NCBI GenBank assembly: GCA_949751835.1
Contig: CATKHK010000028.1
Location: forward strand, 248,001 to 312,000
Origin: Blepharisma japonicum
Lineage: Eukaryota > Ciliophora > Heterotrichea > Heterotrichida > Blepharismidae
DNA: 64,000 nt
Reading direction: 5' to 3'
Under the pieces are notes generated by a model. That model was given only the letters and a program-made list of their open reading frames with translations. It made no database searches and was not told the origin of the DNA. Of the stretch, positions 55,863 to 64,000 are shown in pieces. Each line of letters opens with the position of its first letter. Position 1 is the first letter of the stretch. The position numbers were made by a program, and so were the translations under genes.

Positions 55863-55994
55863 GTGTTTTTTAAATCATATTATAATTAAGAGGGAGCTTG
55901 AGAAAAGACCTCAGGACTTGACAAATGTATAACCCTTAGAAATTTGACTAAAACAATTAAAATTAAAGCATATTAGAAATAATTTTAAATAAAA

Positions 55995-56381
55995 ATGATG
56001 ACCAGCCAAGAGGAAGAAGATGCAAGAGTTATCAATAAACTGAATGATGAATTCTTTAGAGGACTGTTCTTAGAAAGAGATAGAAAATGCATTGCGTGGA
56101 ATGGAGAAGATATGGATACTTATTTGTGTAGAGAAATATACCCAGCACTTGTGCCTGCTTTGGAAGAGCTTTCTAAGGAAATAGAGAGGTACATGAGTGA
56201 TGGCAGCAGCATTGATATAAGGATTAAATCAAGGTTTAACCCTTGCAGGTGGCTTGCACAGTTTTTGATGAGAAATAACCCAAAATTTGGCCAAAATCCA
56301 GGAATAACGGCTGATTATAACTCAAAAGCATATTTAAATGCTGCGACAAAAACTATAAAAGCAATTAATCAGGAAAGATAA
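55995..56381 (+). CDS. Small protein with Dpy-30/RII-like helical motif
   Basis: The protein has 128 residues. The end RFNPCRWLAQFLMRNNPKFG is close to the NPxxWLAQxLMRNNP segment found in several ciliary proteins related to the RIIa/Dpy-30 fold, and the preceding ALVPALEELSKEIERYM is an amphipathic helix. Trp is TGG. It is likely a small axonemal or basal-body subunit. It follows the HU/EF-hand gene on the same strand after 132 bp. Confidence 0.7.
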   Translation: MMTSQEEEDARVINKLNDEFFRGLFLERDRKCIAWNGEDMDTYLCREIYPALVPALEELSKEIERYMSDGSSIDIRIKSRFNPCRWLAQFLMRNNPKFGQNPGITADYNSKAYLNAATKTIKAINQER

Positions 56382-56900
56382 ATTAAAGAAGAGATTAGAT
56401 ATATTTGAAAGTTAATTTGACATAATTTGAATAATTACTATACATAAAGAATATAGTAGAAATTTATAATCTATAACTAGCAAAATATTTGATGTCTGAA
56501 TTCACTAATTCCCATATTGAATTATTTGGTATTTAAAGTCCTGCTGTAAGGAATGAAAGCTTTAGAAATCCACACTCCTATCAGGCCTGTTGAATAACTA
56601 TGAACTGTAATCTTTGAGAGAATATTGGCTTAATTCGGCACACATTTGAATAAGCATCCACCAATCCCCTGTAGATAACACTCCTTATAACTCTTTTCGT
56701 AAGTATGGATATCTTTATCAGCATTTTTATTTTATTATTCTAATTCTCATAAGAATATATTTTATATGCAAGGATTTCCTATATATATCTTCATAATGAT
56801 ATTTTACAAAATTCACATTTAAGATGAGCTATTATAAAGTCAAACTAATTAATCTCTTTTTTCGTCTTTGCATATATTTAATTTTAAATAAACAACAAAA
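56382..56900 (+). other. Intergenic with less AT-rich core
   Basis: 519 bp. The section about 56530-56710 has richer base composition than other spacers and could be a non-coding RNA or a decayed gene; the plus strand shows a protein-like frame (MKALEIHTPIRPVE) interrupted by several TAA. No RNA family could be matched. Confidence 0.3.
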
Positions 56901-57719
56901 ATGGCTTTTAATTATCAATCAAAATTCACAAAAATCCAAAATTTGGAAAATGCCAATCTTCATCCCTTTCCAGCAAAATCGGGCACTTACACCACTTCGT
57001 CTACTAACCAAAGCTCAAAACAGCAGCAAATTTCTCAAGATAATAACGAAAGGTTTATAAGAAGATATAATATCCTAATGAACAGGTTTGCGCAAAAATC
57101 CAATGAAAAAGTTAATGAAAATCATCTGGGTGTTCAAAACTGTGACCTTCCTAATGAAAAAACTAAAGATCAAAATTTTGAATTTACAAGTGATATTACA
57201 CATGGGCTTGAAAGCACCGTTTTACCTCATTTTGGAGATATAAGCTCAATACAGATTGAAGAATCCCAGATGGAGTCTACAAATCATGAGGTATTTTTTA
57301 ATGCTGGTGATGCGGAATCATGCTTGCAGCCTTGGCATTTAGTTGAGCAGGCAGCAAATGTTCCACAGAAACGAGACCTTGATGAATTTGTAAAAAGCTC
57401 AATGAAATATGGAGACAAAGTTACCAAAATATTGGCAAACTCTGGGGTGGTCTCTCCTGCTAAACTGAAATCTTCTCCTATAAGTTTTCCAATTAAAACT
57501 GAAAGAACATCAAAACTCAGACCCATATCAGAAGGGCAAATAGATTTTATGAAATATAGATCACAAACTGCAAGAACAGCAGCAAAACACAAGAGTGAAG
57601 TACCAATAAGTCCAGTAAAGCATATAACGGTTCGTCTATCGCCAGCAATATCTTCATTAGAACTGCTTCAGCAAATTAAAAGCAAATCATATAAAAATTT
57701 GCTTTCGAATAAAAAGTGA
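56901..57719 (+). CDS. Disordered hypothetical protein
   Basis: The protein has 272 residues and no TGA. It is rich in Asn, Gln, Ser and Lys with low complexity (NQSSKQQQISQDNNERF). A central segment (AGDAESCLQPWHLVEQAANV) and a C-terminal helix (ISSLELLQQIKSKSYKNLL) are the only parts that look folded. Another ATG upstream (56824) is in a different frame. No family is recognised. Confidence 0.7.
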   Translation: MAFNYQSKFTKIQNLENANLHPFPAKSGTYTTSSTNQSSKQQQISQDNNERFIRRYNILMNRFAQKSNEKVNENHLGVQNCDLPNEKTKDQNFEFTSDITHGLESTVLPHFGDISSIQIEESQMESTNHEVFFNAGDAESCLQPWHLVEQAANVPQKRDLDEFVKSSMKYGDKVTKILANSGVVSPAKLKSSPISFPIKTERTSKLRPISEGQIDFMKYRSQTARTAAKHKSEVPISPVKHITVRLSPAISSLELLQQIKSKSYKNLLSNKK

Positions 57720-57998
57720 TAGATATGCTACCTTAATTAATCGATAAAATTTAAAATAATTTTCTTCAAGTGTTTTAATTGATATTTATAGGAGGGGTTA
57801 ATAGGTTTTGAGGATAGCCAGTGTATATCAATTCACATAAATCATAAATATGGTTTTTAGTTTGAGAAATTTGATTAAAATTTAATAAAAAATTATCCTA
57901 TTTATTATCTACTATAAGGTATGATTCTTATCTATAATCAATTTATTTGATTAAAATTATTACCTTTAAATTCCCACAAAAATAAAAATTTACCAACT
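57720..57998. other. Convergent intergenic spacer
   Basis: 279 bp of AT-rich DNA between two convergent genes; nothing recognised. Confidence 0.4.
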
Positions 57999-59765
57999 TT
58001 ATTCAGTTATAAAGGTTTCTGTTTTTGCTTCTTCTTTATTTTCTTCTACTTCGGTCGACGGGATTATTTCTTTTGATAATGTAGCCGTATTTTCAATAAT
58101 CTCAATAGGAGCTTCTATTATTTTTTCATTAATTGGCTCTAAATTTTCTTCAACAACGCTCTCATAAATAGGATCTGAAAGTTTATATTTTAGCAAATAA
58201 TCTAAGTTTGCCAATTGAGCTTTGGCTTCTGGTGATTCTATTTCTGCATAATCATTGGTAAATACTTTTAATGGCCTTATAGGTGGAGGGGTTTTAGATT
58301 GCTTTATTTTTTGAAATGGCACAAATTGGCTACGTGATGAAATATTTCTTGCTGCTGCCAAGCTAAAAGGGCTCCTTGGCTCTATAGTAGGGTGATAATA
58401 ATTAGACTGGTATGACAAAGCCATTGATTTTTTGCTTTTATATTCATCTTCAATTCTCTTCTGCCTAAGCTCATTTTTCAGTCTTTCTAGCTCGTTTATT
58501 GCGTCAATTCTTTCGTTATTAGAATTACTTGCTTCTTGGCGTAGTTTTGTAATAATTTCTCTTAGCGTGTTATGCTGACCTACTAGCTCACTTCGTGACT
58601 GTCAAACTTCTAGTTCTCTTGGCTTTACATCATATATTGTTTGCCTTTGGGGTTTGGCTTCTTGATATTCTTTTGCCTGAAACTCCATTTTGGGCTTTTC
58701 AATTTCTCTTTCTTTCGGTGGGAGTGGTTCTTGAGAAAAAGGCTCACTAAATTCAGAATTTGTGTCTTCTCCTTTTTCAAATTTAATTTCTTTTTTATAC
58801 TTATGCTCAAGCTCCTTTAGTTCTCTCATAATTTTAGCTTCTTCAATTTTTTCTTCAAGTAGTTTTCGCTGTTTTTGCTCTTCTTTTTTTCTCTCCCTTT
58901 CAAGGACTTGCTCTTGCAGCTCTTTTCTTCATTCGTCTCTTTGTTTTTGCTTATTATTTTGATAATCTTCATTTCGCGAAGGTTGTGGGCTATTTCCATT
59001 GGATTTTTGATTTTTTTGATTTTGAGGCTCGGGTTGAAAATTCATGAAATTTCCTGGTCTTTTGGTTACAATATTACCGTTTTCGTCTCTATTTGGAGCA
59101 CCAGCACCAGGCTTTCCAAAAGGAAAATATTCTTCTGGGGAACGGTTGTTGGGGAAAACTGGATAATTTATTTTTGAAGGCGGCTCTTGGAAGGACACTT
59201 TCTGAGGGGAATTTTGGGGAAAATAAAAATTTGAAGAGTATTGGTCTTGGGCTGGGGGAGTTTTGTCAGGAGTTACCCAGGTAGGCTCAGGCTCTTTTGA
59301 AAAATTATTTGAAAACGACTGTTGCCGATATCCAAATCCACTCATAAAATTTTGAGCTGGGATATATCCTTCACTGCGAGTAAAAGATTGCTGGATAGGG
59401 TATGGTCTTGGTTCTTTATTTACTGTTTCAGGGACATAAGTTTCCTCATTTTCTGGAATCCGACCTTTCCGTGTTTTCTTTTGTGATTCTTGCATGCTTT
59501 TCTGGAATTCTTTCTTATATTCTTCCTGCATTAGTTTTCTTCGTTGTTCTCAATCACTGGTGGGGTTTGTAAAAAAATTGTTTCTCTCTTGAACTGTTTT
59601 CTGCGTTTTTTGCTGCACAGGTGATTCAGCTGTAAGTGTAGGTTTTTCTGGATTTGACTCTAAGCTTATATTTGACTGAACCCTTTGAAATCTTATAGGT
59701 GGGTCTACACTAGATTTTGAAGCATTTAAGTACCTTGCTATTGGCTCTAAAGAATATAAGCTCAT
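57999..59765 (-). CDS. CSPP1-like cytoskeletal protein
   Basis: The protein has 588 residues with three TGA read as Trp. The first 250 residues are Pro/Gln/Asn-rich, ending in PFGKPGAGAPNRDENGNIVT, which resembles the GKPGxGAPxRxxxG motif of the centrosome/spindle-pole and ciliary protein CSPP1. A strong Glu/Lys/Arg helix (DEWRKELQEQVLERERKKEE and onwards) follows at about 280-330, then a second coiled coil (ERIDAINELERLKNELRQKR) and an acidic disordered tail. CSPP1 binds microtubule ends and axonemes. The call rests on one motif plus the order of regions. Confidence 0.5.
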
Positions 59766-59880
59766 TTATCTTCTAAGATTAAATTTTATCTTTATTAAAG
59801 CAAGAAGATCTATATTAAGCAAAATTCTTTTAATCCTAAGCTTCACTGCGCACGAGACAAAGTTTAGTATGAATCTTTAC

Positions 59881-60480
59881 TTATTTCTTATACCTTTTAT
59901 ATAAAACGACTCCAGCCAATATAATCCCTGCTATTGTTAATCCTACCACCGCATACTTTGAAATATTATGCTTCTCTGTCCCTTCTTCTACAACAATCTT
60001 CTTTTCAGTAATTAGTTCAGGACTGAGAGCAAGCTTTACCTCTCTATTACACTCATCGCGAATTTTCTTTATCACTTCAATTTGTATATCAATTCCTTCA
60101 TATGACGGATCATCTCTCTTAATTTGTTTGAATAATAAAAGTGCATTGTTCAATTCTTGCTGGGCAATTAGGGCAATGCCCAAATAATACTTCAATTTTG
60201 TGTTGTTTGGATAGGATTCTAAAGCATCTTCACATTCATCTCTGGCTGCGTCGTAGTATTTGTTTGCAATTAAGCAGGAGACTAAGCTCGCCCTAATGCT
60301 TTCATCCAATTCACTGAATTCTTTAGTAAGCTCATCCTTTGGAATATCAGGGATGAAATCAATGCAGTCGTAGTATTTAGCAATAGCTGCTTCATAGTTA
60401 TTATTTGTGGATAATTTATCAGCTTCTTCTTTTAATTTTTTTGCTTCATTTAAATTTTGCTGATCTTTTGTAAGTTCCAT
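59881..60480 (-). CDS. Tail-anchored TPR protein
   Basis: The protein has 199 residues and no TGA. Three TPR units span residues about 8-130 (AKKLKEEADKLSTNNNYEAA; SLVSCLIANKYYDAARDECE; LKYYLGIALIAQQELNNALL). A short linker leads to a single hydrophobic helix (YAVVGLTIAGIILAGVVLY) followed by KRYKK at the very end, the signature of a tail anchor in the mitochondrial or peroxisomal outer membrane or the ER. The arrangement recalls FKBP8 without its isomerase domain; such proteins often bind Hsp90 or Hsp70. The function is inferred. Confidence 0.85.
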   Translation of the reverse strand: MELTKDQQNLNEAKKLKEEADKLSTNNNYEAAIAKYYDCIDFIPDIPKDELTKEFSELDESIRASLVSCLIANKYYDAARDECEDALESYPNNTKLKYYLGIALIAQQELNNALLLFKQIKRDDPSYEGIDIQIEVIKKIRDECNREVKLALSPELITEKKIVVEEGTEKHNISKYAVVGLTIAGIILAGVVLYKRYKK

Positions 60481-60600
60481 TTACCCACTTATAATATATT
60501 AAAATTATATTGTAAAACCTTACATTTATTACTTAAAAATTAAATTATTAGATTTTTTTATACTTTAAAATTTTTAATTTAAAATTATTATTGCTTTAGA

Positions 60601-61386
60601 ATGTTTCTGGCTAATTATACAGAAATAAATATGATAAGACCGAACAATTTTTTTTCACAGCCAATATTTAATCAAAAACACGAAACCAGTAAACTCAAAA
60701 GCAGCATAAACGGATGTAATTCTTCAAAATTAATCTCAATGGCAAATCCATCAATGACACTTACATCTTATAAATATAAGATAAGAAGTCTCAAAGGAGA
60801 AAAAAAACCACCCATTTGCGTCTCAAAAATTCCAATAAAACTTTCTAAATCAACTGCCAGTTCCTCAAGGTCTGTACGCCAAATGGAAGATTTTTCTGAG
60901 AAATCATCATATATATCAAAAATGAATGAAAATGGCTCAGAAAATAGTTTTGAGTCGACGAATTCTTGCATATATAAAACTCAAAGCAATCTTGTAAGAT
61001 ACCCAGATAAGAATTCTGAAACTTCTTCGTTATCAGATGATAAATTTGCAAGTTTTTCTATATCAAATCTGAATATAGAAAATAAAATTGCACCTACTTC
61101 TCAATCATTTATTTCACTAAAAGAAGAAATTTCTAGTGCAAAAGAGCTTTTCAAATCTGAAATCCAGTGTATTAAAGAAGATCTCAAGAAGATTAAGGCT
61201 GAATTTATAAATAAATCTTTTGAGAATGCAAGTGAAATTAAAAATTGCTATATTAAAAAAATCAAAAAAAACGAGAAAAAAATTGAAATGCTTGAATACG
61301 AAAATAAAATACTTAAAGAGAAGCTTAAGCAAAAAGATTTACTTTATATAAGAGAATTGAAGATGCAAGATATAAATGATTATTAA
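60601..61386 (+). CDS. Hypothetical protein with C-terminal coiled coil
   Basis: The protein has 261 residues and no TGA. The first 170 residues are Ser/Asn/Lys-rich and disordered (NGSENSFESTNSCIYKTQSN). Residues 175-255 form a strong coiled coil (LKEEISSAKELFKSEIQCI; NEKKIEMLEYENKILKEKLK). The second Met (MIRPNN, ten codons in) could also be the start. No family is recognised. Confidence 0.7.
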   Translation: MFLANYTEINMIRPNNFFSQPIFNQKHETSKLKSSINGCNSSKLISMANPSMTLTSYKYKIRSLKGEKKPPICVSKIPIKLSKSTASSSRSVRQMEDFSEKSSYISKMNENGSENSFESTNSCIYKTQSNLVRYPDKNSETSSLSDDKFASFSISNLNIENKIAPTSQSFISLKEEISSAKELFKSEIQCIKEDLKKIKAEFINKSFENASEIKNCYIKKIKKNEKKIEMLEYENKILKEKLKQKDLLYIRELKMQDINDY

Positions 61387-61539
61387 ATATGGAAACCATG
61401 AAAATTTAATCACGATAAATTGAATGTAACACTTAAAAGAATTTCCTGACTGCTTTCATTAATATAAATTTTTTAATTTTCATTTCACCTTAAAAACTGA
61501 TTTTTCTTATAACAATATTTAACAAAAACTTAAATTTTG

Positions 61540-62584
<1,045 letters not shown>

Positions 62585-63928
62585 TTATTCTCTATTTTTT
62601 ATCATAAAATAGCTGGATATTTGGTAATTTACTTGAGATTTAGCTTCTCTTCGAACCCAAAGCCTATAAACAATTAGAAAGAAAATTATTACTGATACCA
62701 CAATAACTATAACAGCGAAAGCCATCCATTCTTCTATCACGTATTTCTCTGATTTCTCTTTTTCAGGTAATAGACAGAGATCGGGCTTTGATTCTTTCTT
62801 GAAGCCTTCACATAATGCCTGCTCAATATCAGCAATATCCCAATCACCTCTGTATGTAATATTATTTACTATAAGCGCAGGAAAATATATTAAATCTAAT
62901 TTACTTCATTCAAATTTCTCTTTTCTCAATAAAAAATTATCATCAATCATTGGTCTATTTTTGGTAAAACTATCATCCATGCATTTAGTAATGCTTTTTC
63001 TGTTAAGATTCACAGCGGTTAAAAGCGCATCAGAGCATTTAACAGAGTAATCATTTGGGCACATTTCATAACGTTTTTTCATATATTTATACCATAATTT
63101 GTAGTCTTTATATAGCCTAAAAATACAAATCTGTCTTAAGTCTTCTGTAACTACATCTCGTCCTGTAAATGGACCAGAAAAATCAGGATCACGAGCACAG
63201 TATCTTCCCCCGCTTAAGCAGTCTGGATGCGGCTCTTGGAATCCTCTATATTTGCATTTATAGCACGAAAAATGAGCATAATGAGGCACAAAACTAGCTT
63301 GTTTTTCATTTAATTGAATTGCGCTATCATAAAATTCATGAATAAATCTTGAAAATTCCAAGTCTCCAGAAGACATTCAAATTGTGTAATTTATTTTTTT
63401 ATCCACATTTGGGTGAATTTTTTCAAAAGTTAAAGACAAAATGGCCTCATAGCTACTATTATTTGTGTATTTTTTAATTAAATCTCCATCCTCTCCTGAA
63501 ATAATGAAAATTGGAATCCCTTTGTTGATTTTTGACTCATTTTCAATAGAGACAGCATAATCTGACTTTTCAATGCTTTCATCTGATATAATTAAAGCAG
63601 CTGCTCCAGCACTTTGAGCATTTCGAGCTTGGACAGCAATTGAGCATTCACTGCTATCTACAAGCAAAAAATAGACATTCATAGTTTCTATATCATATTG
63701 TGATATGAGGGAATAATTAAAACTGCAATTTTCATTAATATAAGGGTAATAAATAACTCTTCCGTTGATTATAGAGCCAACAGGAAAATTTGCAAGTCCT
63801 GCTTGCTTGAATTTTACTCCATGGTGAGAATAACGGTTTTCAATTTCATTTTTCAATTCTTCAGGTGAATAAATTAGGATTTTTGTGTAAATAAGAGAAA
63901 ATAAAGCTGACAAGATAATTTTTGACAT
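62585..63928 (-). CDS. Vacuolar-sorting-receptor-like (VSR/BP-80) membrane protein
   Basis: The protein has 447 residues with TGA (Trp) near 63377, 62906 and 62849. A signal peptide (MSKIILSALFSLIYTKILIY) leads to a protease-associated (PA) domain (about 20-175; AQSAGAAALIISDES). The Cys-rich receptor core follows (about 185-385): GGRYCARDPDFSGPFTGRDV, EDLRQICIFR, SITKCMDDSF and ALIVNNITYRG, all as in plant VSRs. One transmembrane helix (about 401-424) and a short cytosolic tail containing YFMI at 440-443, a YxxPhi adaptor signal, complete it. The EGF-like repeats of plant VSRs are absent. It likely sorts soluble hydrolases to lysosomes or phagosomes, or cargo to dense granules. Confidence 0.88.
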
Positions 63929-64000
63929 TTTATTAATTAAGAATTTGATAATTTAGTTAATAATTTATTTATAAATAATTTGCTTAAAAATATTGATAAT
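63929..64000. other. Intergenic edge
   Basis: The last 72 bp are AT-rich upstream DNA of the receptor gene; nothing recognised. Confidence 0.4.

Noticed and set aside
56600-56706. U1 snRNA candidate on the minus strand starting ATACTTACG
   Set aside because: The first stem-loop sequences and a clear Sm site of U1 were not found; kept only as a complex spacer.

Overview
The window reads as somatic (macronuclear) DNA of a heterotrich ciliate, most likely Blepharisma. Three things support this. (1) TGA is read as tryptophan: about two thirds of the genes run straight through in-frame TGA. In conserved families the TGA falls exactly on an invariant Trp, as in the TRIM37 MATH domain, the Lon AISWIKSN segment, and the chitin synthase segments after its CAYR and WINGS motifs. 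Every gene ends in TAA or TAG. (2) Introns are 15 or 16 nt long; four are placed here. (3) The DNA is AT-rich, gene-dense and has very short spacers. Stentor shares the tiny introns but uses the standard code, so it does not fit. No tRNA, rRNA, CRISPR array, telomere repeat or recognisable transposon was seen.

Layout. 0-11.2 kb: a single-headed-type axonemal dynein heavy chain, cut by the window's left edge. 11.3-20.7 kb: a coiled-coil protein, a TPR-like protein, a chitin synthase with an unusual C-terminal helix-turn-helix, a membrane-anchored Ap4A phosphorylase-like protein, a mitochondrial protein and a possibly nuclear ciliate protein. 21.3-26.5 kb: a B-box/NYN-like/LOTUS protein (MARF1-like), a RAD51-paralog-like ATPase and a Dpy-30 protein resembling radial spoke protein 2. 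26.6-27.1 kb: a likely decayed gene. 27.3-35.0 kb: an acylated small protein, a peroxisomal-type Lon protease, an endonuclease/exonuclease/phosphatase (CCR4/nocturnin-type) enzyme, an RPC31-like acidic protein, an ITFG2-like propeller and several unknowns. 35.0-42.6 kb: an F-box protein, a class I glutamine amidotransferase-like protein, an APE2-like protein with a damaged active site and two GRF zinc fingers, a proline-rich UBA protein and dynein light chain LC8. 42.9-50.7 kb: ribosomal protein uL3, a TRIM37 orthologue, mitochondrial fumarase, a PAP2 phosphatase and an acylated unknown. 51.0-64.0 kb: a 1,619-residue HU/EF-hand protein, cytoskeletal unknowns including a CSPP1-like protein, a tail-anchored TPR protein, a YY1-like zinc-finger factor and a vacuolar-sorting-receptor-like membrane protein.

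There are no operons. Neighbouring genes are mostly unrelated housekeeping, ciliary and trafficking genes, although ciliary or basal-body genes recur (dynein heavy chain, Dpy-30 protein, LC8, CCDC81/EF-hand, CSPP1-like). Gene ends can be 1 nt apart and divergent starts 10 nt apart, so promoters and terminators must be extremely short. The most unusual items are domain combinations and pseudo-enzymes: chitin synthase plus HTH, an APE2-like protein without key catalytic residues, a MARF1-like protein with an eroded NYN site, a glutamine amidotransferase lacking the triad Glu, and a sorting receptor without EGF repeats.
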